Source: Mucilaginibacter gilvus
GTDB taxonomy: Bacteria > Bacteroidota > Bacteroidia > Sphingobacteriales > Sphingobacteriaceae
Direction of reading: 5' to 3'
Length of the DNA: 64,000 bases
Assembly (NCBI RefSeq): GCF_004054195.1
Contig: NZ_SBIW01000006.1
Span: 317,653-381,652, forward strand
Shown: one piece after another, positions 26,519 through 36,344 of the stretch
Layout: each line of letters begins with the position of its first letter
Numbering within the stretch: position 1 is the stretch's first letter
Notes under the pieces: generated by a model
What the model was told of the DNA's origin: nothing
What the model saw: the letters and a program-made list of their open reading frames with translations, nothing else
Database searches by the model: none
Program-made: the position numbers and the translations under genes

Positions 26519-27215
26519 CCGCTATATCTGACCCATTTGCCCAAAAAGCCGAGAATGGTTTCACAGAAAGATAGGGCACAAATTCCTCGCCGTATAGCTC
26601 GGCTATATCCGCATCAAAAATATAATCATTTACTTCGGCTACCTGCCAGGCAATGTGCTCTACCTGGTACTGCATGGTTTTATAATCGTTGAGGCGGTTA
26701 TAGCCCCAGTAATGCTCAAAAATAAATTCTTCGGGGCTGCCAGGTTCTATTTTAACCAGGGCGTTGCGTACCGCAGCACCAAGCTTATTCCAACGGCCTT
26801 TTACCTTCCACTCGTATAAAAATCGGGTGTGGTTAGGGCCTTCTTTAGTGATAGAATGCCGCATGGGAAAACAGCTGTAGTGCTCTTTATACAACGTATT
26901 GGCAATTACCGTAATTAGTCTTTTAGGCACTATCTCGCTTACAAAAACGGCTCCGCGTTTCCACTCCTTACCATCAAAATGCCGCACGTAAAAACGCAGG
27001 TTCACCTCTTCAAAATTTACATGGAAAGGCCATTTAATACCCAGAACACGGGTTTCCTTAAATAGAAAGCCTACCATGCTCACCAAAGCTTTGCCCTCCC
27101 AGAGGTCTATTTCCGTGCCTGCAGGCAGATAGGGTTTTAGTATCTCAGGTGGCACCTCGTAGTTCAGCATCACCAGGTTTTTCCATTGAGCGGTAAGAAA
27201 GCGGGATTTAGACAT
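26472..27215 (-). CDS. DUF2071 (YqjF-like) protein
   Basis: 247 residues from the ATG at 27215. It has the DUF2071 pattern: FLTAQWKNLVMLNYEVPPEI, LKPYLPAGTEIDLWEGKALV, SMVGFLFKETRVLGIKWPFH and VNLRFYVRHFDGKEWKRGAV. Function unknown; the family is soluble and related in fold to acetoacetate decarboxylase-like proteins. A longer frame begins at 27251, but the extra residues are encoded by a TTCGTGAAATT-type repeat, so 27215 is preferred. The last 15 codons lie antisense inside the end of pabB. The 20 nt ending at its ATG are identical to those ending at the nitrilase gene's ATG (47569). Confidence 0.85.
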   Translation of the reverse strand: MSKSRFLTAQWKNLVMLNYEVPPEILKPYLPAGTEIDLWEGKALVSMVGFLFKETRVLGIKWPFHVNFEEVNLRFYVRHFDGKEWKRGAVFVSEIVPKRLITVIANTLYKEHYSCFPMRHSITKEGPNHTRFLYEWKVKGRWNKLGAAVRNALVKIEPGSPEEFIFEHYWGYNRLNDYKTMQYQVEHIAWQVAEVNDYIFDADIAELYGEEFVPYLSVKPFSAFWANGSDIAVRIGDKLVVPPALPK

Positions 27216-27401
27216 ATCGACACGAATTTCACTGATGAAAACTAATTTCACGAATTAAAAATCAAACACTTTTAACCACCAATTTGTGCTTACCCGCGCT
27301 AAATAAAAAAAGGCACTCAGAAATAAATCTTTATGCCTTTGTTCTTTGAATTAAGCCGATCCACTTCGTGTAGATCGCCTAATTCGTGAAATTCGTGTTT
27401 A
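27216..27401. repeat. Inverted pair of TTCGTGAAATTCGTG repeats
   Basis: The minus strand of 27216-27254 reads AATTCGTGAAATTAG...GTGAAATTCGTGTCGATATG, running into the DUF2071 start. The plus strand at 27363-27398 reads CTTCGTGTAGATCG...AATTCGTGAAATTCGTG. A weak hairpin (AAAGGCA 27309-27315 / TGCCTTT 27334-27340) lies between and may end the M48 transcript. Confidence 0.6.
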
Positions 27402-28208
27402 TTATTTCCCTTTATAATACTTCATTGCTTCGGGTATTAAACTTTGCAGGTTAGCAATACGGGTAGCATCAGATGGGTGGGTGCTTAAAAACTCGGGCGG
27501 GCTACCACCTTTGTTTTGGGCCGCCATGCGTTGCCAAAAAGCAACTGCCTGGCGCGGGTCGTAACCGGCCATGGCCATAAAGGTTAGCCCTAAACGGTCA
27601 GCTTCTGATTCCTGCCCTCTCGAATATTTCAACAAAGCTAACTGGCCACCTACGCCGTATAGCTGCCCTATAATAGCCTGCGTTGCTGCAGATTTATTAC
27701 CAGTAGCTGCACCAACTGCGGTACCACCGGCTTGCAATGCCAACTGTTGCGACATACGTTCTGCAGAGTGGCGGGCAATGGCATGGCCAATTTCGTGGCC
27801 CATAACTACGGCTAAACCCGCGTCTGTTTGCGCAACCGGCAATAAGCCGCTATAAACGGCAACCTTACCACCCGGCATACACCATGCGTTTATCTCGGGG
27901 CTTTGTATCAGGTTAAATTCCCATGCAAAGCTGTACTGGTTGGCATAGCCATTGGCGTTTAAATACTTTTCAATGGCAATGGCTAACTGGCCGCCAATGC
28001 GCTTAACACGCTGGGCATCGGTGCCGCTGGTAACAACTTTTGTAGCTGGGCTCGATAATAATTCTTTGTAGCTGGCAGCCGCGGCAGGGTTTATCTGGTC
28101 ATCGCTAACCAATGACAATTGCGAGCGGCCGGTAAGCGGCACAGTAGAACATGAGTAAAACGTAAATGCTGCAATAACAGCAATCAGTAAGGGTCTAAGT
28201 GTTTTCAT
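27402..28208 (-). CDS. M48-family zinc metalloprotease, lipoprotein (LoiP/BepA-like)
   Basis: 268-residue lipoprotein: the signal ends in FYSC with Cys at residue 20. Zinc motif H138-E139-x-x-H142 is in VVMGHEIGHAIARHSAER, and the third ligand Glu is in SRGQESEADRLG. INAWCMPGGKVAVYSGLLPV and LSTHPSDATRIANL are typical of LoiP/YcaL-type periplasmic quality-control proteases, which trim or fold outer-membrane proteins. Last gene of the DUF4783-nadC-plsY-M48 operon, 6 nt after plsY. Assignment firm; substrates unknown. Confidence 0.93.
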   Translation of the reverse strand: MKTLRPLLIAVIAAFTFYSCSTVPLTGRSQLSLVSDDQINPAAAASYKELLSSPATKVVTSGTDAQRVKRIGGQLAIAIEKYLNANGYANQYSFAWEFNLIQSPEINAWCMPGGKVAVYSGLLPVAQTDAGLAVVMGHEIGHAIARHSAERMSQQLALQAGGTAVGAATGNKSAATQAIIGQLYGVGGQLALLKYSRGQESEADRLGLTFMAMAGYDPRQAVAFWQRMAAQNKGGSPPEFLSTHPSDATRIANLQSLIPEAMKYYKGK

Positions 28209-28214
28209 GGTAAT

Positions 28215-28865
28215 TTAGGCGGTTGATTTTTTCTTGAATAAATTAACTTTCGACTCTTTACCTCTTAATAATCGTTCTATATTTTTTTGATGGGTAACTA
28301 AAATCAGCAAAAATATACACATCCCATAAATAACGACCGATTTAATAGTCACCGGGAATATAAATGTTACGCCGATGGGATATATAAAACCTGCCGAAAT
28401 TGATGCTAATGACACATATTGCGTTAACAGCAACACCACTAAAAAAACAAGCACACAAAGTAAAGATGCCTGTAGGTTAATAGCCAATATCATTCCAAAA
28501 AGCGTGGCCACGCCTTTACCACCTCTAAACCCCGCGAAAATAGGGAACAAGTGGCCCATAACGGCTGCTACACCCAAAGCAAGCGAATAATTGGTAAAAG
28601 CCACGGAATGGTAAGCGCCGGTAGTAGATACACCTATGATGTAGGCCAGGTTGGTGGCCGTCCATCCTTTAAGGATATCCAGCAGCATCACCGGGATGCC
28701 CGCCTTTTTACCTAAAACCCTGAATGTGTTGGTGGCGCCTGCGTTTCCGCTGCCATATTCCCTAACATCAATGTTGTAAAAGGCCTGCCCTATCCATACA
28801 GCCGTAGGGATAGAACCGAAACAATAAGCAAGAATAAGCGCTAAAATGGAGTAGATTGATAGCAT
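28215..28865 (-). CDS. plsY: Glycerol-3-phosphate acyltransferase PlsY
   Basis: Inner-membrane enzyme transferring the acyl group from acyl-phosphate to glycerol-3-phosphate, the first step of phospholipid synthesis. 216 residues with about five hydrophobic segments. Active-site blocks: FGSIPTAVWIGQAF, REYGSGNAGATNTFRVLGKK and HLFPIFAGFRGGKGVATLFG. Cotranscribed with M48 (6-nt gap) and probably nadC (48-nt gap). Confidence 0.97.
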   Translation of the reverse strand: MLSIYSILALILAYCFGSIPTAVWIGQAFYNIDVREYGSGNAGATNTFRVLGKKAGIPVMLLDILKGWTATNLAYIIGVSTTGAYHSVAFTNYSLALGVAAVMGHLFPIFAGFRGGKGVATLFGMILAINLQASLLCVLVFLVVLLLTQYVSLASISAGFIYPIGVTFIFPVTIKSVVIYGMCIFLLILVTHQKNIERLLRGKESKVNLFKKKSTA

Positions 28866-28913
28866 CTGCCTGCAATAATATTAAATTGATGTTATATACC
28901 GCAATATATTCAT

Positions 28914-29762
28914 TTATAATTTAACAGCTTTCAAACTTAGGTCTAAACTTTTTACCGAGTGTGTAAGCGCCCCAACTGACACGTAGTCTACACCGCAATC
29001 GGCATAATCGCGTATGTTATCGATAGTTATACCGCCCGAAGCTTCGGTAATGTACCGGCCTTCTATCATGCTAACAGCCTGTCGCAAACTGTCAAAATCA
29101 AAATTATCCAGCAAAATACGATTTACCTTGCCCGTTTGCAATACCTGTTCCAACTCGTCGAGGTTTCGTACCTCAATTTCAATGGCCAGTTTCTTGCCGG
29201 TTTGCTCTAAATAATGGTTAGCGTTCTCAATAGCCTGCCTTATACCGCCGGAGTAATCCACATGGTTATCCTTGATCAGGATCATGTCGTACAGCCCTAT
29301 TCGGTGGTTTACACCGCCGCCAATGCGTACGGCCCATTTCTCCAGGTAACGTAATCCCGGGGTAGTTTTGCGGGTATCTAAAACTTTGGTATTAGTGCCT
29401 TGCAGCAGGTCTACAATTTCGTTGGTTTTGGTGGCTATGCCGCTCATGCGCTGCATACAGTTAAGCACCAGCCGTTCGGCTTTCAGGATGTTTTGGGCAT
29501 CGCCGGATACAATGAAGGCAATATCTTTGGGTTTCACCTCGGCACCGTCATTCAAAAATACTTCCAGCTGCAAGTTGGGGTCAACCACTTCGAAGATCTC
29601 TTTGGCCAGTTCAACGCCCGCCAGTATCCCGGTATCTTTAACTAAAAGTTTCGCTTTTCCCTGTGTGCCGGCTTCAATAGTAGCTAAGGATGTATGGTCG
29701 CCATCGCCAACATCCTCACTTAAAGCATTTACTATAAATTGGTGTATAAATTGTTTGTCCAA
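28914..29762 (-). CDS. nadC: Nicotinate-nucleotide pyrophosphorylase (carboxylating)
   Basis: Converts quinolinate and PRPP to NaMN in NAD synthesis. 282 residues. Seen: NALSEDVGDGDHTSLATIEA, NCMQRMSGIATKTNEIVDLL, LDTRKTTPGLRYLEKWAVRI, GGGVNHRIGLYDMILIKDNH and EASGGITIDNIRDYADCGVD. The only start at the family N-terminus is TTG (29762). TACTTTTG on the minus strand at 29782-29789 could give it its own promoter in addition to read-through from DUF4783. Confidence 0.96.
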   Translation of the reverse strand: MDKQFIHQFIVNALSEDVGDGDHTSLATIEAGTQGKAKLLVKDTGILAGVELAKEIFEVVDPNLQLEVFLNDGAEVKPKDIAFIVSGDAQNILKAERLVLNCMQRMSGIATKTNEIVDLLQGTNTKVLDTRKTTPGLRYLEKWAVRIGGGVNHRIGLYDMILIKDNHVDYSGGIRQAIENANHYLEQTGKKLAIEIEVRNLDELEQVLQTGKVNRILLDNFDFDSLRQAVSMIEGRYITEASGGITIDNIRDYADCGVDYVSVGALTHSVKSLDLSLKAVKL

Positions 29763-29781
29763 ACCTTTAAATTTTGAGTTT

Positions 29782-29789
29782 CAAAAGTA
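29782..29789 (-). promoter_or_regulatory. Possible TAnnTTTG -7 element for nadC
   Basis: TACTTTTG on the minus strand, 19 nt before the TTG start of nadC, in the 45-bp gap after DUF4783. Confidence 0.4.
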
Positions 29790-29807
29790 AGAACAATTGA
29801 TGAGTAA

Positions 29808-30203
29808 TTAGGTTTTTTCAGTTTCGATGCGAAGTTCAATCACCACCATTTCTTTTTCAACCTCCTTCATGGTGTAGGCAACACGGTACTTCCCTTTATC
29901 GGTATTAAGCAAAAGAACAGTGTAATTAAATGTGGCACTGGAATTTACGCGATGCAACACAGTGGCCGATAGCGGCTTGTTTTCTTTAAAGAATTTCTCG
30001 AGGATGAGCTCCGCCTGTGTTTTGGAGTACACGTTGGTATTCTCTAAAACGGTGATATCAATACTGGCCGCAAAAAATTTAGATAGTTCGTGCGCGTTCC
30101 CCTGCTTTATTAGGTCGGCTATTTTATCTATAGGGCCGGCTAAACAAACAGAAGGTACCAGGTAAAGGAGTACCAGGATGGGCAAATATTTTAGTTTCAT
30201 CAT
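29808..30203 (-). CDS. DUF4783 protein, exported
   Basis: 131 residues from the ATG at 30203, with a signal peptide (LPILVLLYLVPSVCLAGP). The mature domain matches DUF4783, an NTF2-like small fold: IDKIADLIKQGNAHELSKFF, ENTNVYSKTQAELILEKFF and the C-terminal EMVVIELRIE. Function unknown; Bacteroidota-restricted as far as I know. First gene of the leftward operon with nadC, plsY and M48, divergent from gpmI. Confidence 0.85.
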   Translation of the reverse strand: MMKLKYLPILVLLYLVPSVCLAGPIDKIADLIKQGNAHELSKFFAASIDITVLENTNVYSKTQAELILEKFFKENKPLSATVLHRVNSSATFNYTVLLLNTDKGKYRVAYTMKEVEKEMVVIELRIETEKT

Positions 30204-30282
30204 ATATATGACCAATAAACTAAAAAAAGGTTGCACAAAAAAATAAACCAGTTTTTAAATTATAATGTTTAAACGTTGCTTT

Positions 30283-30290
30283 TATATTTG
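30283..30290 (+). promoter_or_regulatory. TAnnTTTG -7 promoter element for gpmI
   Basis: TATATTTG, then CATT, then GTG at 30295. It excludes the in-frame ATG at 30265, which is upstream of the predicted transcription start. Confidence 0.6.
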
Positions 30291-30294
30291 CATT

Positions 30295-31818
30295 GTGGAA
30301 AACAGAAAAAAAGTTGCATTAATAATACTCGATGGCTGGGGTTACGGCCGCCAGGACGAATCGAACGCTATACTGGCCGCTAACACGCCATTTTTCGATT
30401 CGATGATAGCCAATTATCCAAATTCCAAACTGGAGGCCTCAGGACTTGCGGTGGGCCTTCCCGAAGGACAAATGGGCAACTCGGAAGTGGGGCACATGAA
30501 TTTAGGCGCCGGCCGTGTAGTTTACCAGGAACTGGGCCGCATAAACAAAGCCGTTATTGATAACGAATTTGTACAGAACGAAACCCTGCTGGAAGCATTT
30601 AACTATGCTAAGGCTAACGATAAAGATGTACACCTGATAGGCCTGGTGAGCGATGGCGGCGTACATGCCCACATTAAACACGTAATAGGCCTGGTAGATG
30701 CCACCACACAATTAGGATTGGATAAAGTGTTTATACATGCCTTTTTGGATGGCCGCGATACCGACCCTAACTCCGGTTTGGCTTTTATAGATGAATTAAA
30801 CCAACATATCGCTTCCACCCCTGCTCAATTAGCTTCGGCTATTGGACGCTACTATGCCATGGACCGCGATAACCGCTGGGAGCGCGTTAAAAAGGCGTAC
30901 GACCTGATGGTGAACGGCGAAGGCGAGGCATCCCAGGATATCGTAGCTTCCATCCAAAAATCGTACGACGCGGGCGTTACCGATGAATTTGTACTGCCGA
31001 TAGTTAAGGTTGATAACGATGGCAAACCCGTTGCCGTAATAAAAGAAGGCGATGTGGTGATCTGCTTCAACTTCCGTACAGACAGGGGCCGCGAAATTTC
31101 GCTGGCTCTTACGCAAAAAGCATTCCCGGAGTACAATATGCACCCGCTGAATGTGAAGTACGTAACCATGACCTCGTACGACGAAACCTTTAAAAACGTA
31201 AGCGTAGTTTTCCGTAAGGACGACCTGAGCCAAACTTTGGGCGAGGTTTTAGAAAGTGCCGGTAAAAACCAGATTCGCATAGCCGAAACAGAGAAATATC
31301 CACACGTAACATTCTTCTTCAGCGGTGGCCGCGAAAAGGAATTCATTAACGAGAAACGCTTATTAGCGCCATCGCCAAAAGTGGCTACTTACGATCTGCA
31401 GCCGGAAATGAATGCCGCTGGCATCCGCGATGCTATCATCCCCGAACTGATTGCCGAATGGCCCGATTTTGTTTGTTTGAACTTTGCCAATACCGATATG
31501 GTGGGCCATACCGGTGTATTCAGCGCCGTTGTTAAGGCTGCTGAAACTGCCGATGCCTGCACCAAAGCTGTAGTAGAAACGGGCCTGGCACATGGATACT
31601 CGTTCATCATCATTGCCGACCACGGTAACGCCGATTACATGATCAACGACGATGGATCGCCAAACACCGCGCATACCACCAACCTGGTGCCTTGCATTGT
31701 GATTGACAGCGATGTAAAAGCGGTAAAAGATGGCAAGCTGGGCGATATTGCGCCAACCATTTTAAGCATGATAGGCGTACCCATCCCCGCAGAAATGACT
31801 GGTAATGTATTGGTATAA
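30295..31818 (+). CDS. gpmI: 2,3-bisphosphoglycerate-independent phosphoglycerate mutase
   Basis: Interconverts 3- and 2-phosphoglycerate with two metal ions, an alkaline-phosphatase-fold enzyme. 507 residues from a GTG start, typical length. VALIILDGWGYG carries the first metal Asp; MGNSEVGHMNLGAGRVVYQE carries the nucleophilic Ser. LDGRDTDPNSGLAF, MDRDNRWERV, CFNFRTDRGREISLAL, NFANTDMVGHTGVF and IIADHGNADYM are the other metal or substrate blocks. The GTG start is supported by the promoter at 30283-30290. A small lipoprotein gene overlaps the 3' end by 14 nt. Confidence 0.97.
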   Translation: MENRKKVALIILDGWGYGRQDESNAILAANTPFFDSMIANYPNSKLEASGLAVGLPEGQMGNSEVGHMNLGAGRVVYQELGRINKAVIDNEFVQNETLLEAFNYAKANDKDVHLIGLVSDGGVHAHIKHVIGLVDATTQLGLDKVFIHAFLDGRDTDPNSGLAFIDELNQHIASTPAQLASAIGRYYAMDRDNRWERVKKAYDLMVNGEGEASQDIVASIQKSYDAGVTDEFVLPIVKVDNDGKPVAVIKEGDVVICFNFRTDRGREISLALTQKAFPEYNMHPLNVKYVTMTSYDETFKNVSVVFRKDDLSQTLGEVLESAGKNQIRIAETEKYPHVTFFFSGGREKEFINEKRLLAPSPKVATYDLQPEMNAAGIRDAIIPELIAEWPDFVCLNFANTDMVGHTGVFSAVVKAAETADACTKAVVETGLAHGYSFIIIADHGNADYMINDDGSPNTAHTTNLVPCIVIDSDVKAVKDGKLGDIAPTILSMIGVPIPAEMTGNVLV

Positions 31819-32356
31819 ACCCTTTTCAAAATATATCCTTTTTACAGGCGGCCTGCTGCTTTTATGCACATGGTACGCCTGTAAACCGGAAATTAAAGAA
31901 ACCGGCGCCACGTTAAAATACTTCGATCTGAAGGAATTTTTTAAAACGGATTCGGTCCATTTGGTAAAACTGAACCCGAACATCAAAAAAACCGTTACCC
32001 ACAACGGCGAAAGCGAAACTAAAACGGTTAAAATAGCCAACTGGGGGCAGGAGTTTGGCTTGTTCACCTCATCAGACATTAACAAACCCGCCTGGAAAGA
32101 CAGCTACGCGGTAACAGAAAATACCGACAGCCTGATGTATAAAGCCAAATTCCCGGAACTGAAAACCCGTGAAATTGTGATCCATAAAAACAATGGAAAA
32201 GTAACGCGGCTGTACATCCTCAACAACATCCATAACCTGCTCTATACCACTACCGAAAAGCTACTTTATGTGCCCGGGGAGTACTATTTAATAGAGAAAG
32301 ACCAAAAGGTAAAAGTGATGAGTGGAAATAATTACCTCATTAAAGGCGAGTTTTAA
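31805..32356 (+). CDS. Lipoprotein of unknown function
   Basis: 183-residue protein, probably translationally coupled to gpmI through a 14-nt overlap. Hydrophobic signal YILFTGGLLLLCTWYAC gives a lipobox Cys at about residue 26. The mature part is rich in Lys and Thr with alternating strands (REIVIHKNNGKVTRLYILNN, YYLIEKDQKVKV), suggesting a beta-sheet domain exposed to the periplasm. No family recognised. Its stop codon abuts the convergent TPR gene's stop with no spacer. Confidence 0.75.
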   Translation: MYWYKPFSKYILFTGGLLLLCTWYACKPEIKETGATLKYFDLKEFFKTDSVHLVKLNPNIKKTVTHNGESETKTVKIANWGQEFGLFTSSDINKPAWKDSYAVTENTDSLMYKAKFPELKTREIVIHKNNGKVTRLYILNNIHNLLYTTTEKLLYVPGEYYLIEKDQKVKVMSGNNYLIKGEF

Positions 32357-32980
32357 TTAGTGCTTGCCGGTAGCGCTGGCCAGCTTCTCCTTAGAAACAT
32401 CCAGCAGCGTAGAAATATCCGACCGACCGGGGTTTTCGGCCAATACCTTTTCCAAATCGGCAACCGAAGCGCGTAAAGAATTAATACCACGCACCTTATC
32501 GTAATTTTTCTGGCTGGAGATCAGCTTAAACATGCCGTATTCGCGGTAAGCTAATGCGCGGGTTTGGTAACTTTTTGTTTGCTGCGACGGATCTATGGCA
32601 ATAGCCTTGGTGAGATCGAAGATAGCGCCAAGCAAGTATTTTTCCCGCTCATCAGGCGAGAGGAAACTATCCTTACCCAAATAGCCTTTGGCGCGTGCCC
32701 TGTAATAATAGGCAGTTGCGTCAACCGGGTTTATAAAAATTGCCTTTGAATAAGCGGCGATGGATTTTCGGTAGTTTTCGCTGTGATAGTAAGAGTAACC
32801 AAGCATCCAGTAAGCATTGGCGTTGGTAGAATCTATTAAACAGGCTTTCTCTAACTGTGCAACGGCAGCCTTAAAATTGCCATCCATAAAGGCTTGCTGG
32901 CCCATTTTCACATAGGCATTTTGTGCCGATGCCTCGAGCGAAGTAATTACAAAAAGAGAAATTATTGTTGCGAACCTCAT
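32357..32980 (-). CDS. TPR-repeat protein, exported
   Basis: 207 residues: signal peptide (IISLFVITSLEASAQ) and at least three tetratricopeptide repeats, e.g. GQQAFMDGNFKAAVAQLEKA, AYWMLGYSYYHSENYRKSIA and AYYYRARAKGYLG, with a further helical pair near AIFDLTKAIAIDP. It is a protein-interaction scaffold, probably periplasmic; partner unknown. Convergent with the gpmI-linked lipoprotein gene with zero intergenic bases. Confidence 0.82.
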   Translation of the reverse strand: MRFATIISLFVITSLEASAQNAYVKMGQQAFMDGNFKAAVAQLEKACLIDSTNANAYWMLGYSYYHSENYRKSIAAYSKAIFINPVDATAYYYRARAKGYLGKDSFLSPDEREKYLLGAIFDLTKAIAIDPSQQTKSYQTRALAYREYGMFKLISSQKNYDKVRGINSLRASVADLEKVLAENPGRSDISTLLDVSKEKLASATGKH

Positions 32981-33085
32981 TAAAAGCCTGCCTTGTGTAA
33001 CGAATTTGTACTATAGTAACTTGCAATAGTATAAAATATTATACTAAGCGCGTACTTTTTGTTGGAAATAATGGGGAGTGACGGC

Positions 33086-33520
33086 TTAAAGGATATCGGG
33101 CTTGTAGCCTATCCTATTGCGTATTCTTGGTTCATCTTTTTTCTCTGTCAATTCACCCAGGTATTGAAACACAAGTTCCATATTTTTATCCTGGTTATCC
33201 AATTTGGTTTTTATCTTCTCAACATGCAAGCGCAGATCGGTATTATCAATAAACATTTGGCGGTTACATGTAAATATCCGCATCACCTGGATATTCACCT
33301 GTATAGTTTGCTTGCTGTTTAACACGCTTGATAACATTAAAACGCCGTGTTCGGTAAATGCGTAAGGCGGATATCTGCGACCGCCCCAACTTGAGGTCGC
33401 AAATTGCGACTTCAAACAGAAAATTTTCAACTGAAACTATATTCCTAAAAAGCATGACTTTTTTTCCACTATTCACCTCCTCCCCATAATTCCCTCTGAA
33501 ACTTTTTGCGCATTGCAACG
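33086..33520 (-). pseudogene. Remnant of an ORF6N-domain (KilA-N-like) gene
   Basis: A 5'-truncated remnant. The frame ending at 33086 preserves the second half of an ORF6N protein: LKSQFATSSWGGRRYPPYAF, TEHGVLMLSSVLNS, VNIQVMRIFTCNRQM, a coiled-coil tail and the terminal RIRNRIGYKP. The N-terminal DNA-binding half, normally beginning with a DLAxLYxV block, is absent. DNA just upstream (33430-33520) reads only in short interrupted frames. ORF6N proteins are phage- or mobile-element-associated regulators. This is decayed accessory DNA in front of lon; the rest of the 721-bp gap (32981-33085, 33521-33701) shows nothing but the lon promoter. Confidence 0.75.
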
Positions 33521-33577
33521 TCTAATAAATCAAACAGTTACAGGCGCAGGCAAAATACCCAATCAAATAACCCTATA

Positions 33578-33606
33578 TTGGCATAGTGCTTGAAATAGTA
33601 TATTTG
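33578..33606 (+). promoter_or_regulatory. Probable lon promoter
   Basis: TTG (33578-33580), 18-nt spacer, TATATTTG (33599-33606). It is followed by a leader of about 90 nt to the lon ATG at 33702. Spacing is identical to that before lat. Confidence 0.55.
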
Positions 33607-33701
33607 TATATATAAAACTGGTAGTTAACCCCTATTTAATGCGCAGGATGTTTCCGGCGGCTGACAATATGACGTTGCGCTATCATTAAACAAGGTGATT
33701 A

Positions 33702-36179
33702 ATGACTTTCGATCCGTTTGATTTTAAAAATACTGCTGCTATAAACGAAGATTCCGAGTTCTTTCCGCTGATGTCGTCAGAGGATGAGGAGGAGATGAAT
33801 AACGAGCAGGTTCCCGAAATTTTACCCATACTTCCGCTTCGCAATACCGTTTTATTCCCTGGTGTTGTCATCCCTATTACCGTAGGTCGCGATAAATCTA
33901 TCAAGCTCATCCGCGATGCCAACAAAGGCAAGCGCCTTATTGGCGTAGTGGCACAACAGGATGTAAGTGTAGAAGACCCTAACTTTAGTCAGCTGCACCG
34001 CGTGGGCACTATTGCGCTCATTATCAAAATGCTGCAAATGCCCGACGGTAATACTACCGTGATACTACAGGGTAAAAAGCGTTTTATTTTAAAGGACGAA
34101 GTACAAAGCGAGCCCTACATCAAAGCTACTTTGGAGCCTTTTAAAGAGATAAAACCAAAAGAAGATAAAGAGTTTAAAGCCATGGTATCGTCTGTAAAGG
34201 ATATGGCTATGAATATTATCCAGCTTTCGCCGAATATTCCGAGCGAGGCCGGTATTGCTATCCGTAATATCGAGAGCACCAACTTCCTCATCAACTTCAT
34301 ATCATCCAATATGAACGCGGATATGGCAGCCAAGCAAGACCTGCTGGAAACCGCCAGCCTGCGCGACAGGGTGAACATGGTGCTGGAACATTTGACTTTA
34401 GACCTGCAGATGCTGGAACTGAAGAACCAGATCCAAACCAAAGTACGGGTTGACCTGGACAAACAGCAGCGCGATTATTTCCTGAATCAACAGTTAAAAA
34501 CTATACAGGAAGAACTCGGCGGCACCTCTCCCGACCTCGAGATAGAGAATCTGCGCCAGCGTGCCTTAAAGAAAAAGTGGAGCAAAGAAGTTAAAACCCA
34601 GTTTGCCAAAGAGCTGGAAAAACTTACCCGCACCAACCCTGCCGCCGCAGATTATTCGGTGCAGATAAATTATTTGGAGCTGTTGATCGATCTGCCATGG
34701 AATGAGTTTACTAAAGACAACTTCGACCTTAAACGCGCCCAAAAGGTGCTGGATAAGGACCACTTTGGCCTCGATAAAGTAAAACAACGCATCATAGAGT
34801 ACCTTGCCGTGCTCAAGTTGAAGCACGACATGAAAGCGCCTATCCTTTGTTTGGTTGGCCCTCCGGGAGTTGGTAAAACCTCCCTGGGTAAATCAATCGC
34901 CAAAGCTTTGGGTCGCAAATACGTACGTATGGCCCTTGGCGGCGTACGCGATGAGGCAGAAATTCGCGGTCACCGCAAAACCTATATCGGCGCTATGCCG
35001 GGCAGGATCATCCAGTCGGTAAAGAAAGCCGGCGCGGCAAACCCGGTATTTATTTTGGATGAGATAGATAAAGTAAGCAACGATTTCCGTGGCGACCCAT
35101 CTTCTGCTCTTTTAGAGGTACTGGACCCTGAACAGAACAGCACCTTCTATGATAACTACGTGGAGATGGATTTCGATCTGTCCAACGTTATGTTCATTGC
35201 TACCGCAAACTCGCTGAGCAGCATCCAACCAGCTCTGTTAGACAGAATGGAGATCATCGAAGTGAACGGTTACACCATCGAAGAAAAGATAGAGATAGCC
35301 AAACGCCACCTGGTACCCAAACAGCGCGAAGCCCATGGTTTGAACGCGAAGCAGGTAGTGATCAAAAATGAGATAGTAGAGCGGCTGATAGAAGACTATA
35401 CCCGCGAGTCGGGCGTACGCGCGCTGGAAAAAAGGATTGGTTCGGTAGTACGTGGCGTAGCCAAAAACATTGCCATGGAAGAGGAATACAACCCGGCGGT
35501 GAATAAAAAAGACGTGGTAAAAATATTGGGCGCGCCTTTTTATGATAAAGATCTTTACGAAAACAACGACATAGCGGGTGTAGTGACAGGCTTAGCCTGG
35601 ACATCCGTTGGTGGTGATATCCTGTTCATCGAATCGAGCTTGAGCCCGGGTAACGGTAAACTTACCTTAACCGGTAGTTTGGGCGATGTAATGAAGGAAT
35701 CGGTAACCATTGCCTTAGCTTATTTAAGGGCGCACGCAGCCGCTTTCGATATCAACCCAAAACTGTTTGAACAATGGGATGTACATGTACACGTACCGGC
35801 CGGCGCTACCCCTAAGGATGGCCCATCGGCTGGTGTTACCATGCTTACCGCCCTGGTTTCGGCATTTACACAGCGTAAGCTAAAACCACATCTAGCCATG
35901 ACAGGCGAGATCACCTTGCGCGGCCGTGTACTCCCTGTAGGTGGTATCAAAGAGAAGATCCTCGCAGCAAAACGTGCCAATATCAAAGAGATCATTCTCT
36001 GCAAATCCAACCAGAAAGATATCCTCGAGATCAAGGAAGATTACATAAAGGATCTGAAGTTCCACTACGTAACCGATATGAAGGAAGTAGTTGAACTGGC
36101 CTTACTGAATGAGAAGGTGAGCAACGCGCTCGACTTGACGGTGAAGGAAAAAGAACCCGCAAAACCGGCGTCGAACTAA
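33702..36179 (+). CDS. lon: ATP-dependent protease Lon
   Basis: Cytosolic AAA+ serine protease degrading misfolded and regulatory proteins. 825 residues, complete. The N-terminal substrate domain starts at about residue 38 ([20 protein letters not shown]). Walker [19 protein letters not shown] is at about 386, Walker [10 protein letters not shown], then the Ser-Lys dyad: Ser about 709 in [16 protein letters not shown] and Lys in [18 protein letters not shown] short acidic extension precedes the first domain ([11 protein letters not shown]), usual in Bacteroidota Lon. Has its own promoter and terminator. Confidence 0.98.
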   Translation: MTFDPFDFKNTAAINEDSEFFPLMSSEDEEEMNNEQVPEILPILPLRNTVLFPGVVIPITVGRDKSIKLIRDANKGKRLIGVVAQQDVSVEDPNFSQLHRVGTIALIIKMLQMPDGNTTVILQGKKRFILKDEVQSEPYIKATLEPFKEIKPKEDKEFKAMVSSVKDMAMNIIQLSPNIPSEAGIAIRNIESTNFLINFISSNMNADMAAKQDLLETASLRDRVNMVLEHLTLDLQMLELKNQIQTKVRVDLDKQQRDYFLNQQLKTIQEELGGTSPDLEIENLRQRALKKKWSKEVKTQFAKELEKLTRTNPAAADYSVQINYLELLIDLPWNEFTKDNFDLKRAQKVLDKDHFGLDKVKQRIIEYLAVLKLKHDMKAPILCLVGPPGVGKTSLGKSIAKALGRKYVRMALGGVRDEAEIRGHRKTYIGAMPGRIIQSVKKAGAANPVFILDEIDKVSNDFRGDPSSALLEVLDPEQNSTFYDNYVEMDFDLSNVMFIATANSLSSIQPALLDRMEIIEVNGYTIEEKIEIAKRHLVPKQREAHGLNAKQVVIKNEIVERLIEDYTRESGVRALEKRIGSVVRGVAKNIAMEEEYNPAVNKKDVVKILGAPFYDKDLYENNDIAGVVTGLAWTSVGGDILFIESSLSPGNGKLTLTGSLGDVMKESVTIALAYLRAHAAAFDINPKLFEQWDVHVHVPAGATPKDGPSAGVTMLTALVSAFTQRKLKPHLAMTGEITLRGRVLPVGGIKEKILAAKRANIKEIILCKSNQKDILEIKEDYIKDLKFHYVTDMKEVVELALLNEKVSNALDLTVKEKEPAKPASN

Positions 36180-36203
36180 CGAAACGATTTTTAAATAATG
36201 GAG

Positions 36204-36230
36204 AGCAGCACAAATTGTGCTGCTTTTTTT
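36204..36230 (+). terminator. Rho-independent terminator of lon
   Basis: GCAGCAC (36205-36211) / GTGCTGC (36217-36223), 5-nt loop, followed by T7. Confidence 0.88.
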
Positions 36231-36344
36231 GTGATAGATTTTCGGGGTAACTATCGCTGTGAAACAGGCTATAACAACAATTAATAATTAACGCCGGCGT
36301 CGTTTCAAAAAAATAGACTATCTTCATGCAGCTTAAACCAGTTT

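Noticed and set aside
33264..33518. 84-codon minus-strand frame overlapping the ORF6N remnant
   Set aside because: It reads the same DNA in the wrong frame and gives no family similarity.
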